The notes under the pieces: model-generated
The model's database searches: none
Told to the model about the DNA's origin: nothing
The model's input: the letters and a program-made list of their open reading frames with translations, nothing else
Source: an uncultured Ruminococcus sp.
GTDB taxonomy: Bacteria; Bacillota; Clostridia; Oscillospirales; CAG-272
Reading direction: 5' to 3'
Assembly: GCA_902782445.1 (NCBI GenBank)
Contig: CACZNC010000025.1
Span: 1-49,054, forward strand
Length of the DNA: 49,054 nt
Shown here: piece after piece, positions 34,953-44,765 of the stretch
Numbering within the stretch: position 1 is the stretch's first letter
Layout of the letters: every line of letters begins with the position of its first letter
Translations under genes and position numbers: made by a program

Positions 34953-37469
34953 TTACGGGATGATGAATCCGAATCCTCCGCCGCCCGGTGTGCTGGGAGG
35001 TGTGTCGTCTTCCGGTTCGGGCTCGGGTTCCGGTTCGGGTTCAGGCTCCGGTTCGGGCTCCGGCTCCGGCTCCGGCTCGGGTTCGGGCTCGGGTTCCGGT
35101 TCGGGCTGAGGTTCCGGCTCCGGTTCGGGTTCGGGCTCAGGCTGAGGCTCCGGTTCGGTCACGGCCGGTTCGGGCTCGGGCTGGGGCGTCCATGTGGGTT
35201 CCGGCTCGGGTGTCCACGTCGGCTGGGGCTCCGGTTCGGGGGTCCATGTCGGCTGAGGCTCGGGTTCGGGCGTCCACGTCGGCTGGGGTTCCGGTTCGGG
35301 AGTCCACGTCGGCTGAGGCTCCGGCTCGGGCGTCCACGTCGGCTGAGGCTCCGGTTCCGGTTCGGGCTGGACGGGAGCGGGAGGCGTCACGACGGGCTGG
35401 GGTTCCGGCTCGGGTTCGGGTTCCGGTTCGGGCTCAGGCTGAGGCTCGGGCTGTTTCGGCTCCGTCTTCGGAGGTTCCGTCTTGGGCGGCTCGGGCTTCG
35501 GAGCTTCCGTCTCGATCGGTTCAGGTTCCGGTTCAGGTTCCGGCTCGGGCTCGGGTTCCGGTTCAGGCTCAGGCTCCGGTTCAGGCTCAGGCTCGGGTTC
35601 CGGCTCCGGTTCCGGTTCGGGCTCCGGTTCCGGTTCGGGCTCCGGATCGGACACAGGCGGTTCGGGCTCGGGTTCCGGCTCGGGCTGGGGCTCCGGCGGA
35701 AGGGTCTCGTCCGTCTCGCCGGCTTCGTCGATATCGAGGGAGCGGTCGCCGTTGTCCGCGTTCTCCTGCTCGGGGACTTTTTCCTCTCCGGGCATTCCCG
35801 CTCCGACGGCATGGGCGGCTTCGGTCAGGTCGAATTCCACGGCCATCGCCCGGTTGACGCCGTCCGCGACGCCTTTCGACGAGAAGGTCGCGCCGCTCAG
35901 AGCGTCCACGTTGTCGCCGATCTCCGCGTATCCCCTGATCCCGCGGAACCGGGAGAGGAAGCTGCTGCTCTGGACTTTCGTGCCGGTGCCGGGGGTCTCC
36001 TGCATGTCGATGATGCGGATGCCCTCGACCTGATTCTCCGTGTTGAAGCCGACCATCATTTCGATGTCGCCGATATAGCCGGACCCGACGGAGTTGACGC
36101 AGTACCCGGCCACCGTTCCGTCGCGCAGGACGAGATAGACGGTGTCGCCGCCGTCGGTGGTGTATTCTTCGATCCGGTCGCCGTCCGGGAAAACCGCGAG
36201 AACGGCGTCGGCCTTTTCTTTTTTCAGATTGTCCGCGATCACGTTGTCCGTCGCGTGGCTGATGACGGAGAGCAGGAGCGCGACGCCCGTGCAGATCGCG
36301 GTGAGGATCGCGGCGGTGCGGACAAGATAGCGGCCGGAGCTTTCGTCGACCTGCCTCCGTCCCGCCGGTTTCACAACGGCGGATTCCCGCAGGGTACGCT
36401 CGGCCTCGCCCTCTCCGCGGGTGTTCTTCCCGATGCCCGCAAGGATCGCGGCGATGCCCGCCTTTTGGGATCCGGACTTCGGCTCTTCCGGAGTTTTCTC
36501 AGCCGCGGGTTCCGTCTCTTCGAAACTCGGAAGGACGATCTCCGCGGGGATCTCCCCTACCGGCTCCTCCGTTTCGGGGGCGGTTTCCGGTGTCGGTTCC
36601 ATAAGATCCGCGGGGGTCTGAGGGCTGTCCTGTCCGCCGCGGCGCCTGTTCTTTTTCTTCTTCCGGTTCGGGGTCAGGATGGCGGCGGAGACTTCGGCGG
36701 CCTCTTCCGCGGACTGCTCCTCCGCGGGTTCTTCGGATCCGGTGTCCTCAGCCGGGATCTCGTCGGAGAACACTTCCCTTTCAATGGCTTCGAGGGTCTT
36801 CTCGGGATCGAAGGCTTCGGGTTCCGGTTCCAGCGGTACGATCGGCTCGGGCCTGACCGGCTCCGTTTCTGCGGGCTGCTCCGGCTTTTCGGGCTCCGGG
36901 GGCAGCTGGGTCCACTTCGCCACGACCGCCGGGATTTCGTCGTCCTGTTCCGGGGGGAGTTCGGTTTCGGGTTCCTTTTTCTTTCTGCCGCCGAAGGGGA
37001 ATTTCAGGCCGAAAAAGCCCGCCGCGGGTTTCTCCTCTTCTTCCGGTTCCTCCGGGTCGAATACGAGGGGGACCGCGGGGCTCTCGTCCTCGGGATCGGA
37101 GAATTCGGAAAGCTGTTCGAGGAGGCTGTCCTTCTTCTCCGGGGACGCTTTTTTCGATTTTGTTTCGCTCACGGGGGCGGTCTTTGCGAGCATGGAGAGC
37201 AGATCGTCTTCGCCGTCCGCGGAGCCGGTGGCCTCCGCTTCGGCCGCGGGTTCTTCCGGTTCGGACGCGTCCGCTTCTATCGCCTTGTCTTGCGCCTGCG
37301 GGACGGCCTCGTCGGGGAAATCGAAGGCAAAGAAGTCCTTTTCTGCGGGTTTGGCGTCCGCCTTTTTATCGGCTCCCCCGTCGTCGGGAAGCGCGAAATT
37401 GCGGGCGAGGTCACCGGAGACTCCGCTGCCCGTATCGGCGCGCCGGGATTCGTTTTCAGGATTTGGCAT
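34953..37469 (-). CDS. rnfG: Rnf complex subunit G with long N- and C-terminal extensions
   Basis: The RnfG core is present: a membrane helix near residues 380-405, then an FMN-binding domain (~415-553) with [22 protein letters not shown] and [10 protein letters not shown]. The Thr of SGAT near residue 527 is the expected flavin attachment site. The protein has 838 residues, while usual RnfG has about 200. The N-terminal ~380 residues are acidic, Pro/Glu-rich and predicted disordered, on the cytoplasmic side. The C-terminal ~260 residues are Pro-Glu repeats including five or six [10 protein letters not shown] units, ending in a Gly-rich tail, on the outer side. GGAGG precedes the ATG at 37469; it overlaps rnfD by 14 bases. 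Confidence 0.9.
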   Translation of the reverse strand: MPNPENESRRADTGSGVSGDLARNFALPDDGGADKKADAKPAEKDFFAFDFPDEAVPQAQDKAIEADASEPEEPAAEAEATGSADGEDDLLSMLAKTAPVSETKSKKASPEKKDSLLEQLSEFSDPEDESPAVPLVFDPEEPEEEEKPAAGFFGLKFPFGGRKKKEPETELPPEQDDEIPAVVAKWTQLPPEPEKPEQPAETEPVRPEPIVPLEPEPEAFDPEKTLEAIEREVFSDEIPAEDTGSEEPAEEQSAEEAAEVSAAILTPNRKKKKNRRRGGQDSPQTPADLMEPTPETAPETEEPVGEIPAEIVLPSFEETEPAAEKTPEEPKSGSQKAGIAAILAGIGKNTRGEGEAERTLRESAVVKPAGRRQVDESSGRYLVRTAAILTAICTGVALLLSVISHATDNVIADNLKKEKADAVLAVFPDGDRIEEYTTDGGDTVYLVLRDGTVAGYCVNSVGSGYIGDIEMMVGFNTENQVEGIRIIDMQETPGTGTKVQSSSFLSRFRGIRGYAEIGDNVDALSGATFSSKGVADGVNRAMAVEFDLTEAAHAVGAGMPGEEKVPEQENADNGDRSLDIDEAGETDETLPPEPQPEPEPEPEPPVSDPEPEPEPEPEPEPEPEPEPEPEPEPEPEPEPEPEPEPEPEPEPIETEAPKPEPPKTEPPKTEPKQPEPQPEPEPEPEPEPEPQPVVTPPAPVQPEPEPEPQPTWTPEPEPQPTWTPEPEPQPTWTPEPEPQPTWTPEPEPQPTWTPEPEPTWTPQPEPEPAVTEPEPQPEPEPEPEPEPQPEPEPEPEPEPEPEPEPEPEPEPEPEPEPEPEDDTPPSTPGGGGFGFIIP
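34975..35700 (-). repeat. Pro-Glu coding repeats in rnfG
   Basis: Six-base (PE) and longer ([10 protein letters not shown]) coding repeats fill about 725 bases. The six-base register makes an alternative Gly-Ser frame on the other strand. Such tracts are prone to slippage and to assembly error. Confidence 0.85.
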
Positions 37470-38514
37470 TCGTTTTTCCTCCAAAGCGACGCGGCATGGT
37501 GACCTTGTCGATATACCAGACGAGCAGGTTCATGATCAAAATCGAGAAGGACACGCCTTCGGGATAGCTTCCGAAATAGCGGATGAGCATGGTGAGCGCG
37601 CCGCATCCCGCTCCGTAGAGCAGACGTCCTCCGGGGGTGACGGGCGAGGTGGAATAGTCGGTCGCCATGAAGAAAGCGCCGAGGAGCAGGCCGCCCGCGA
37701 AAAGCTCGTAGAGCACGGATTCGAGGGTCGCGCCTTCCACCCGGGGGAACAGAAGGGAGATCACGGCGGCGGTCCCGATATAGGCGGCGGGGATCTGCCA
37801 CGAGATCACGCGGCGGACCAGAAGATACACGCCGCCCGCCAGAAGCAGGATCGCGGAGATCTCGCCGATGCAGCCGGACATATTGCCGACGATCATGCTG
37901 AACAGATTGGACGCGGGGAGCTGTCCGGCCTTCAGGGAGGCAAGGGGGGTCGCGCCAGTCACGGCGTCCGCCTCGCTCAGGGTGACGGCGAGGGAGGAGA
38001 TCCGCTGTCCGGTGACGGGGAACGCGCTCATGTCGGACGCCCACGAGAAGAGGAAGACGCGGGCGGCCAGAGCGGGGTTGACGAAGTTCTTGCCGATCCC
38101 GCCGAAGAGCTGCTTGACGACGACGATGGCGAAGAACGCTCCGACCGCGGGCATCCACAGGGGAGCGGTCGCCGGAAGGTTCATGCCGAGGAGCATGCCC
38201 GTCACGGCGGCGGAGAGATCCGTCACGGTGATCGGCCGCTTCAGGAGAAACTGGACCGCGGCCTCGAATCCGATCGACGCGCCGACCGAGATCAGCACCA
38301 GAATCAGAGCGCGGAGGCCGAAGCTCCAGACGCCCCAGATCAAAGCCGGGGTAAGCGCGATCAGCACGTCGAACATCACGGTGGCCGTCGTGTCCGGGCT
38401 CTTGATGTGCGGCGAGGGAGAGACGGTCAGAAATTCGGGCATCGAATAGGTCCTGCGCCGTTTCTCCCGCTTGTCCATCTCCTCCGGAAGCTGTGTCTTT
38501 TCCTGATTATCCAT
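37456..38514 (-). CDS. rnfD: Rnf complex subunit D
   Basis: The 352-residue protein is hydrophobic, with about ten helices, and matches RnfD/Nqr[21 protein letters not shown] near residue 32, [18 protein letters not shown] near residue 139, and [12 protein letters not shown] near residue 180. The Thr of TGAT is the expected covalent flavin site on the outer face. It begins 26 bases after rnfC and overlaps rnfG by 14 bases. Confidence 0.96.
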   Translation of the reverse strand: MDNQEKTQLPEEMDKREKRRRTYSMPEFLTVSPSPHIKSPDTTATVMFDVLIALTPALIWGVWSFGLRALILVLISVGASIGFEAAVQFLLKRPITVTDLSAAVTGMLLGMNLPATAPLWMPAVGAFFAIVVVKQLFGGIGKNFVNPALAARVFLFSWASDMSAFPVTGQRISSLAVTLSEADAVTGATPLASLKAGQLPASNLFSMIVGNMSGCIGEISAILLLAGGVYLLVRRVISWQIPAAYIGTAAVISLLFPRVEGATLESVLYELFAGGLLLGAFFMATDYSTSPVTPGGRLLYGAGCGALTMLIRYFGSYPEGVSFSILIMNLLVWYIDKVTMPRRFGGKTNAKS

Positions 38515-38540
38515 TGATTCGTTCCATCCTCATAACGTCG

Positions 38541-39884
38541 TCATTTCTGCGCATTCTGGGTCGCGGCGCGGGCTTTCTCCGCCTTGATGGAGGCCTTTGC
38601 CACCCGGATATGCTGCACGATCTCCACGCCGCCCGGGCAGTTGTAGGAGCAGGATCCGCATTCCACGCAGCTCATCGCGCCGTATTCCTCCGCCCGTTTC
38701 AGATCCCCGGCCTGGGAGAACTGGGCGATGTACATCGGCATCAGGTGCATCGGACAGTGGTTGACGCAGCGTCCGCAGTGGATGCAGACGGGGGCGGGAA
38801 CTCTCTTCTTTCCGAACCGCTCGGAGAAGACCAGTACCGCGCTCGTGGATTTGGTGACCGGCATGTCGGGATCCCACTGGGCCGCGCCCATCATGGGACC
38901 GCCGCTGATGAGCTTTTTCGGGGGTCTGGCGAGGCCGCCGCAGAACGCGATCAGCTCCCCGGCTTCCGTTCCGACGGGGACCAGGAGATTCTTCGGCCTG
39001 CGGATGCAGTCGCCGTCCACCGTGACCACGCGGGTGACGGAGGGCATCCCCGTCGAGAAGGCTTTGTAGATGGCGGCGCAGGTCTCGGCGTTGAAGATCA
39101 CGCATCCCACGTCGGCGGGGAGCTTTCCGGCCGGGATCTCCTGTCCGGTGAGGGCGAAGATCAGCTGGCGTTCGTCCCCCTGGGGGTATTTGGTCTTCAT
39201 CACCCGGACGCTGATCATCTTGCTGTCCGCCAGCAGTTCTTCCAGCTTTTCGACGGCGTCCATCTTGTTGTCCTCGACGGCGATATAGGCCGTGCGGACG
39301 CCGAGGGCTTTCAACAGGATCTTCACCCCGTTGATGACGGAGGCGGGATGCTCGAGGAGGAGGCGGTGGTTGGCCGTGATGAAGGGCTCGCATTCCGCGC
39401 AGTTGATGATGATCCGGTCCACCTTGCCGAGGGCGGAATTGATTTTCGCGTAAGTCGGGAACGCCGCGCCGCCCATGCCGACGATGCCCGCCTCCCGGAT
39501 CACCGAGACGATCTCCGCGGACTCCACGTCGGTCAGCCGCTTTTCCGTCGGGTGAATGTCCGGGCAGAGGGTGTCCTGCATGTCGTTTTCGATGACGATG
39601 TGATCGACGACGGCTCCGGTGGGGATCGTTTTCTTCACGATTTCCTTCACCGTGCCAGAGACGCTGGCGTGCACGGGACAGCCAAGCATCCCCTCCGCCA
39701 CGTCGCCGATCTTCTGCCCGAGGGTCACGGTGTCGCCCGGATTGACGAGAGCCGTCGCGGGGGCGCCGATGTGCTGGGACAGGGGGATCGTCACCTTTTT
39801 CGGGGGCGGCAGGGTTTCGATCCGGCATTTTCTCGTATTTTTATATTCTTCGACGTGTATACCGCCGTTGAAGGTATAGGCCAA
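38541..39884 (-). CDS. rnfC: Rnf complex subunit C
   Basis: RnfC is the peripheral subunit that joins the complex to NAD(H) and iron-sulfur chains. The 447-residue protein opens with GGIHVEEYKNT, then PLSQHIGAPA and GCPVHASVSG. A GMGGAAFPTYAK nucleotide/FMN-binding stretch lies near residue 135, with NCAECEPFI near 157. Two ferredoxin motifs, CIHCGRCVNHCP near 365 and CVECGSCSYNCP near 404, complete it. Its order as first of rnfCDGEAB is the standard arrangement. The gene has GAGGTGA upstream of the ATG. Confidence 0.97.
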   Translation of the reverse strand: MAYTFNGGIHVEEYKNTRKCRIETLPPPKKVTIPLSQHIGAPATALVNPGDTVTLGQKIGDVAEGMLGCPVHASVSGTVKEIVKKTIPTGAVVDHIVIENDMQDTLCPDIHPTEKRLTDVESAEIVSVIREAGIVGMGGAAFPTYAKINSALGKVDRIIINCAECEPFITANHRLLLEHPASVINGVKILLKALGVRTAYIAVEDNKMDAVEKLEELLADSKMISVRVMKTKYPQGDERQLIFALTGQEIPAGKLPADVGCVIFNAETCAAIYKAFSTGMPSVTRVVTVDGDCIRRPKNLLVPVGTEAGELIAFCGGLARPPKKLISGGPMMGAAQWDPDMPVTKSTSAVLVFSERFGKKRVPAPVCIHCGRCVNHCPMHLMPMYIAQFSQAGDLKRAEEYGAMSCVECGSCSYNCPGGVEIVQHIRVAKASIKAEKARAATQNAQK

Positions 39885-39968
39885 AAGGATTCACCTCTTC
39901 GATCGTAGTTCGCGCGCCGGAGACCGGGCGGCCGCGGAAAAAACACACCGTTCTGCGGCATTGGTTCA

Positions 39969-39997
39969 ATTATACTCTATTCTCCCCGTTAAAACAA
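39969..39997 (-). promoter_or_regulatory. Sigma-A promoter of the rnf operon
   Basis: On the minus strand TTGTTT and TATAAT are separated by 17 bases. The ~80-base leader contains GC-rich inverted segments but no riboswitch I recognise. Confidence 0.7.
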
Positions 39998-40028
39998 GAG
40001 CACTTTGTAAAGTTTTACTCAGGATCGC

Positions 40029-41069
40029 TCATTTTTTCTCTCCGTTCACATCTGACCCGAACCATTCCTCCGGGGAAAAGTCCGGGAACAGGGAGAGAAA
40101 GGGGACGTTCCCGCTCTTCACCCGGAAGACACGCCCGTTGAGGCCGGTCAGATCCGCGCCTGGGACTGCCTCCGGGAAACGGAAGGAGACCGCGGCGGAG
40201 TAGAGCGCCTGGGAGCTGTAACCGAGTTTCCGGTCGGCGGCGTTCTTCGCGTACTTCCCTTCCCCGAGCAGCGGATGGCCGAGGAAGGCGAGATGCGCGC
40301 GGATCTGATGGGTCCGGCCGGTGACGAGGGAGACTTCGAGCAGCGTCAGATCCCGCTCCTTCTCGTAGGCCAGCGCGCGGTAGGCCGTGACGATCTCCTT
40401 CGCTCCCGGGACTTTTTCGGCGGTGATCGAAACGGTGTTCGAGGAATAGTCCTTCCGGTGCCACGCGGACTCGGTCCTCTCCCCGGTCAGCCTGCCGTGG
40501 ACCGCGCAGAGATAGCGTTTGTCCACCCGGTTTTCGCGGATGGCTTCGTTCATCTGGCGCAGGGCGGAGGCGTTTTTCGCGAGGATCACGATGCCGCCGG
40601 TGTTGCGGTCGATCCGGTTGCAGAGGGCGGGAGCGAAGGACGCCTCGTTCTCCGGGACGTATTCCCCCTTCTGCACGAGGTAGGCGGTGAGGGCGTAGAT
40701 CAGGGTCTCCCGTTCCGCCGCGTCCGCACGGTTCCGGTCCCCTTCGTCGCCGAGATGGACGAGAACGCCGGGGCGCTTGTCGCAGAGCAGGATGTTTTCG
40801 TCCTCGTAGACGATGTCCGGCAGGGCTTTGAACTTCCCGTAATCCGCGCTGCCCCGCCCGTCCCGGAAGAATTCGTCCGGGATCCAGAGTTCGACCGTGT
40901 CGCCGGGGGAGAGGAGATCCCCTTCGTGGGCGCGTCCGCCGTTGACTTTGACCCGCTTCTTGCGGATGTATTTGTACAGCAGGGACTTCGGCATCCCCTC
41001 CGTGCATTTCGAGAGGAATTTGTCGAGCCTCTGTCCCGCGTCGTTCTCGTTGACGGTGAATGTTTTCAT
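40029..41069 (-). CDS. RluA-family pseudouridine synthase
   Basis: The 346-residue protein has an N-terminal S4-like RNA-binding region (AGQRLDKFLS; YKYIRKKRVKVNGGR) and the RluA-family catalytic motif CNRIDRNTGGIVILAK near residue 143, with Asp as nucleophile. GRTHQIRAHLAFLGHPLLGE near residue 250 is the typical second motif. It isomerises uridine in rRNA or tRNA; RluC or RluD specificity cannot be decided. I use the ATG at 41069, with GGAGG upstream. It follows upp at 78 bases and may be read from the upp promoter. Confidence 0.92.
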   Translation of the reverse strand: MKTFTVNENDAGQRLDKFLSKCTEGMPKSLLYKYIRKKRVKVNGGRAHEGDLLSPGDTVELWIPDEFFRDGRGSADYGKFKALPDIVYEDENILLCDKRPGVLVHLGDEGDRNRADAAERETLIYALTAYLVQKGEYVPENEASFAPALCNRIDRNTGGIVILAKNASALRQMNEAIRENRVDKRYLCAVHGRLTGERTESAWHRKDYSSNTVSITAEKVPGAKEIVTAYRALAYEKERDLTLLEVSLVTGRTHQIRAHLAFLGHPLLGEGKYAKNAADRKLGYSSQALYSAAVSFRFPEAVPGADLTGLNGRVFRVKSGNVPFLSLFPDFSPEEWFGSDVNGEKK

Positions 41070-41147
41070 CGTTCCTCCGCGCAAAAAACGGCCGCCGCAC
41101 CGCTCCGTCGGAGTTATACGGCAGCTTTTCGGATCCGGGGACCCGTG

Positions 41148-41786
41148 TTATTTGGTTCCGAACAGACGGTCGCCCGCGTCGCCGAGGCCCGGGACGATGT
41201 ACGCGTGTTCGTTCAGCTTTTCGTCCAGAGCGGCGGCGAAGATCTCGAGCCCCGGATGATCCGCCTGAAGCCGTTCCACGCCCTCGGGAGCCGCCACCAG
41301 ACAGAGGAGCTTGATCTGCTTCACGCCCCGCTTCTTCATCATGGTGACCGCGTCGGATGCGGAACCGCCGGTCGCGAGCATGGGATCGCAGAGGACGACG
41401 TAGCGCTCTTCGATATCGCTCGGGAGCTTGCAGTAGTATTCGACGGGGTTGTGGGTTTCGGGATCGCGGTAGAGGCCGATGTGTCCGACCTTCGCGACGG
41501 GGACGAGGTTCAGAATCCCGTCCACCATGCCGAGCCCCGCGCGCAGGATGGGAACGATGGCCAGCTTCTTGCCGTCGATCCGCTGGGCGGTCATTTTGGC
41601 GACGGGAGTTTCGATCTCCACGTCCTCCACGGGAAGATCGCGGGTCAGCTCGTAGCACATGAGCATGGCGATCTCCGAAAGCATCTGGCGGAAATCCTTC
41701 GATCCGGTCTCCTTCGCGCGCATGATGGAGAGCTTGTGCTTGATCAGCGGATGGTCCACGACGTGGAACGTGTTGTAGTCGATCAT
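41148..41786 (-). CDS. upp: Uracil phosphoribosyltransferase
   Basis: Upp salvages uracil with PRPP to form UMP. The 212-residue protein starts at the ATG at 41786 (AGAGGTT upstream). It has [17 protein letters not shown] near residue 69, the PRPP loop [18 protein letters not shown] near residue 125, and the C-terminal uracil-binding [17 protein letters not shown]. Length and motifs are standard. It lies divergently from mtaB and has its own strong promoter. Confidence 0.97.
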   Translation of the reverse strand: MIDYNTFHVVDHPLIKHKLSIMRAKETGSKDFRQMLSEIAMLMCYELTRDLPVEDVEIETPVAKMTAQRIDGKKLAIVPILRAGLGMVDGILNLVPVAKVGHIGLYRDPETHNPVEYYCKLPSDIEERYVVLCDPMLATGGSASDAVTMMKKRGVKQIKLLCLVAAPEGVERLQADHPGLEIFAAALDEKLNEHAYIVPGLGDAGDRLFGTK

Positions 41787-41832
41787 AACCTCTGTCCTTT
41801 CGCTGCCGATGTTTTGGGTTCGGTCTCGTGTC

Positions 41833-41861
41833 ATTATACCCCATCCGCCTCCCGTTTTCAA
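41833..41861 (-). promoter_or_regulatory. Sigma-A promoter of upp
   Basis: On the minus strand TTGAAA and TATAAT are separated by 17 bases, 47 bases before the upp start. Confidence 0.85.
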
Positions 41862-41911
41862 CCCCATCCGGGGGATTTTTTCGTTTTCCCCCGTTTTTTT
41901 CCCGAAACTTG

Positions 41912-41940
41912 TTTACTTTGCCCAAAAGGAATGGTACAAT
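41912..41940 (+). promoter_or_regulatory. Sigma-A promoter of mtaB
   Basis: TTTACT and TACAAT are separated by 17 bases, 40 bases before the mtaB start. Confidence 0.65.
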
Positions 41941-41979
41941 ACTCCCGAGAAACCCGTCCTGAGAGGAAGATTAGATCCA

Positions 41980-43311
41980 ATGGAAAAGAACGCCCCCGCC
42001 GTCTCGGTCCTGACCCTCGGATGCCGCGTGAATCAGTACGAATCGGACGCCTTCGCCGCGGAGATGAAGAAAAGAGGCGCGAAGATCGTGCCCTTCGGGG
42101 ACCCCGCCGATCTCGCCGTTGTCAACACCTGCACCGTCACCGCCGAAAGCGACCGCAAATCCCGGCAGATGATCCGCCGCGCCGCCCAGTCCGCCCCCCT
42201 TGTCGCCGTCACCGGATGCTTCGCGCAGATCGCGGGGGACGAGGCCGCCGCAATGGAGAACGTGGTCTTCGTCACGGGGAACGACGGCAAGGCCTCCCTT
42301 GCGGACGAGGTCTGGCGGATCCTTTCGGGGATCAAGCCGGACGCGGTCAATTCCGTGACCCCGCCGACCGGACGGGAATGGGCGGAGACGACGCTGACGG
42401 TCCCGATGCGCACGCGGTCCTACATCAAGATCGAGGACGGGTGCGGCAACCGGTGCTCCTACTGTCTCATCCGCAAGGCCCGGGGTCCCGTCCGCTCGAA
42501 GCCGAAGGAGACGGTCCTCAGCGAAGCCCGGGCTCTTGCCGCCGCCGGAGCGAAGGAAGTGATCCTCACGGGGATCGAAGCCGCGTCCTACGGCATGGAT
42601 TTCCCGGACCGGAAGCCCTACGGACACGCCCTCGCCGATCTGATCCGGGAGGTGAACGCCGTCCCGGGGATCGAGCGGATCGGACTCGGGTCCCTCGAAC
42701 CGACGGTAATGAACGAGGTCTTCGCCGCGGCCGCCCGGGATTCGGAAAAACTCCTGCCCCATTTCCACCTCTCGGTCCAGTCCGGGAGCGCGCGGGTGCT
42801 CGGTGCCATGCGGAGGCGGTATACCCCGGAGGTGGTGCTCGCGGCGATGGAGAGGATGCGGAAAGCCCTGCCCGGCGTCACGTTCTCGGCGGACATCATC
42901 GTCGGGTTCCCCGGGGAGACGGAGGAGGAATTCGGGGAAACCGAACGGTTCTGCAAAACCGCGGGTTTTCTGCACCTGCACATCTTCCCCTACTCCGAGC
43001 GGGAGGGGACGGAGGCCGCGGAAATGGAAAACAAAGTCCCCGTGCGGGTCCGGCGGGATCGTGCGGCAAAGCTCGAGGAGGCCGGAGCGGCCATCCGGCG
43101 GGATCTGCTGGGATCCTACGTCGAAGCCCACCGGGACAAGCCCGTCTTCCTGCTCGTCGAAAAGAGGACCGGCGGGATGCTCTCCGGGCACAGCGAACAC
43201 TTCGTCGAGATCCGCGGTGTCCCCGGGAAAGCCTCCGTCGGAGAGATCGTCCCGGTCCTGCTCGATTCCACGGACGGGATCCGGTGCGGGGGAAAACTCG
43301 CGGGAGACTGA
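41980..43311 (+). CDS. mtaB: tRNA t6A37 methylthiotransferase
   Basis: This radical-SAM enzyme adds a methylthio group to t6A at tRNA position 37. The 443-residue protein has the UPF0004 N-terminal domain with TLGCRVNQYESDAF near residue 12, NTCTVT near 48 and VTGCFAQ near 78, whose cysteines hold the second iron-sulfur cluster. GCGNRCSYCLIRKARGPVRS near residue 152 is the radical-SAM site (C-x3-C-x2-C), followed by GIEAASYG, LGSLEP and the LSVQSGS motif. GCRVNQYES is typical of MtaB rather than MiaB. AGAGGA lies upstream of the ATG. Confidence 0.93.
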   Translation: MEKNAPAVSVLTLGCRVNQYESDAFAAEMKKRGAKIVPFGDPADLAVVNTCTVTAESDRKSRQMIRRAAQSAPLVAVTGCFAQIAGDEAAAMENVVFVTGNDGKASLADEVWRILSGIKPDAVNSVTPPTGREWAETTLTVPMRTRSYIKIEDGCGNRCSYCLIRKARGPVRSKPKETVLSEARALAAAGAKEVILTGIEAASYGMDFPDRKPYGHALADLIREVNAVPGIERIGLGSLEPTVMNEVFAAAARDSEKLLPHFHLSVQSGSARVLGAMRRRYTPEVVLAAMERMRKALPGVTFSADIIVGFPGETEEEFGETERFCKTAGFLHLHIFPYSEREGTEAAEMENKVPVRVRRDRAAKLEEAGAAIRRDLLGSYVEAHRDKPVFLLVEKRTGGMLSGHSEHFVEIRGVPGKASVGEIVPVLLDSTDGIRCGGKLAGD

Positions 43312-43368
43312 CCGCACCTGCGGATCCTGCCGAGACCGCTTTATCGAAGCGAATCTGTCGGGACAGGA

Positions 43369-43430
43369 AAAAGCCCCTTCCCTGCGGAACTTCCAATCGC
43401 TCCGCATGAGAAAGGGGCTTGTGTTTTTTC
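43369..43430. terminator. Bidirectional terminator between mtaB and the cobalamin-regulated gene
   Basis: AAGCCCCTT pairs with AAGGGGCTT, with an inner TGCGGA/TCCGCA stem. T-runs follow on the plus strand (GTGTTTTTT) and on the minus strand (CTTTTTCC). Confidence 0.88.
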
Positions 43431-43497
43431 TGTTTCCTCCCGACCGTCTTCTCCATCAGGGAGTCAGGCCGGGGGACGTATCATGCGCGGTACGGGA

Positions 43498-44277
43498 TCA
43501 GTGCTTTCTCTTCGCCGCGATCGCAAATCCGCCGAGGGAGAGCACGGCAGCGACGGCCATCACGACGGACAGATCCCCGGTCTGGGGAGCGGTGGTCGAG
43601 GTATATACCACGGATACCGGAGGAACGATCGTCTGCGTGCCGGAAACCGCGCTGATGACGGTGCGTCCGTCCTTCTTTTCGAGGGTCAGGGAGACTTTTC
43701 CGTTTTCATCGGTGAAGATGCCGGTCGGGGCTCCGTCCACCGTGATCTCCGCGCCGGCGACCGGGACGGAAATGGGGTTCCAGTCCTCGTCGAAGCCCGC
43801 GCCGGTGAGGGTCAGGCCCACCGAAGTGCCGGAGGCTTCTCTCACGTCAAACGTGGTGTACATGTCGCTCCACGTTTCGAGATCGGTATAGACGAAGGCG
43901 TCCAGATAATCGCCGTCGGACAGCGGATCGACGAGGGACCAGGCGGACGCGCCGTTCACATAATACCCGTAGCTTCCGCCGTTTTCGGATCCCCAGAGCT
44001 TCATCATGGAGAGACCGTAGTCGGACTGACCGGCCGCGTAGCCTTCGACGGCGCCGCCCTCGTAAAACTCGTTGTGGGCGAGGATCAGAGCGTCGTTGAT
44101 CGTCAGCTGGCCGTCCTTGTCCGTGTCGTATAGGGTGATCGGCTCCTGAACGACGGCGAGCTTGCCTTCCGCGTCCGCGATCGTCACGTACACAACGGGC
44201 GCGTCGCTTGCGGAAACGCAGACGGCACAGAGAGCCACAAGCAGAATTGCCGTTACGGCGGAGAGAATCTTTTTCAT
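43498..44277 (-). CDS. Surface protein with EF-hand-like loop and transcobalamin-like domain
   Basis: The 259-residue protein has a signal peptide (MKKILSAVTAILLVALCAVCVSA). A perfect EF-hand-like Ca loop follows (DTDKDGQLTIND, residues 51-62) with the helix ALILAHNEFY. Next is a domain with GGSYGYYVNGASAWSLVDPL and DGDYLDAFVY near residues 100-130, resembling the transcobalamin-like C-terminal (DUF4430) domain. An Ig-like region then leads to a sortase-type tail: APQTGD at 230-235, a membrane helix and KRKH. APQTG departs from canonical LPxTG. A cobalamin riboswitch and a consensus promoter lie upstream with no other gene between, which suggests cobalamin capture at the wall. AAAGGAACG precedes the ATG. 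The ligand is inferred, not shown. Confidence 0.82.
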   Translation of the reverse strand: MKKILSAVTAILLVALCAVCVSASDAPVVYVTIADAEGKLAVVQEPITLYDTDKDGQLTINDALILAHNEFYEGGAVEGYAAGQSDYGLSMMKLWGSENGGSYGYYVNGASAWSLVDPLSDGDYLDAFVYTDLETWSDMYTTFDVREASGTSVGLTLTGAGFDEDWNPISVPVAGAEITVDGAPTGIFTDENGKVSLTLEKKDGRTVISAVSGTQTIVPPVSVVYTSTTAPQTGDLSVVMAVAAVLSLGGFAIAAKRKH

Positions 44278-44505
44278 GTTGCGTTCCTTTCTTTCTCCGA
44301 GGTCGGAGTGTTTCGGCCGGTTTCATTTTCGCGTTAGATCAAAATGACGGGGGACTTTCAACGGGGGCAGGCAGAAGCTTTGTCCGCCGCAGTCCGGTTT
44401 TCGGGGAGTTCCCTCCATTTTGTCCGGGTGAAAGCGTTCTCTCCAAAAGAAAAACCGTTCCCGTGTTTCGGAAAACGGCGCGTCGATCCCGGTTTTTTTG
44501 CATGA

Positions 44506-44572
44506 CAAAAACAACCCGTCAGATGAGCGGCCTTTTCCCCGGAGAAAACTCATCGTTCCGTCTGAGCAGGTT
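44506..44572 (-). terminator. Possible attenuator of the cobalamin riboswitch
   Basis: On the minus strand AACCTG, inside the conserved 3' box of the riboswitch, can pair with CGGGTT just before GTTTTTGT, enclosing a GATGAG/CTCATC stem. Aptamer and terminator would be mutually exclusive. The T-run is short, so this is tentative. Confidence 0.4.
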
Positions 44573-44750
44573 TCCTGGCTTGCGGCTCGGGCATTCCCGC
44601 GCGCCTTCTCACCCCTCTCTCACTTGAAGATCTCCGGGGCAATGACATCATGCGCGGGAACTCGCCGCTCACAGTGACCGGTTCGTCCGGGATTTTCACC
44701 CGGTTCCCTTTTACCCGTCGGTATGCGTTTCGGGCACACCTCCGGCACTC
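44561..44750 (-). ncRNA. Cobalamin (B12) riboswitch
   Basis: Minus-strand sequence shows the cobalamin aptamer core in order: GGAGGTGTGCCC near the 5' end, GGGAACCGGGTGAAAATCCC with CGGACGAACCGG, then TCACTGTGAGCGG, and the 3' box AGCCAGGAAACCTGC. These match the conserved B12-box elements. It is preceded by a perfect promoter and followed 283 bases later by the surface-protein gene, with no other gene between. Confidence 0.92.
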
Positions 44751-44765
44751 AAACAGTACGGTAGA

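Noticed and set aside
34975..35700. GC-rich six-base repeats that could suggest a non-coding satellite or sequencing error
   Set aside because: The reading frame stays open through the whole tract and continues from the RnfG domain to a natural stop before rnfE.
40275..43409. A 1044-codon plus-strand frame spanning rluA, upp and mtaB
   Set aside because: It crosses three well-identified genes in other frames and shows no domain.
44323..44553. A 76-codon frame between the cobalamin riboswitch and the surface protein gene
   Set aside because: It has no recognisable features and starts inside the predicted attenuator; a coding leader is possible but unsupported.
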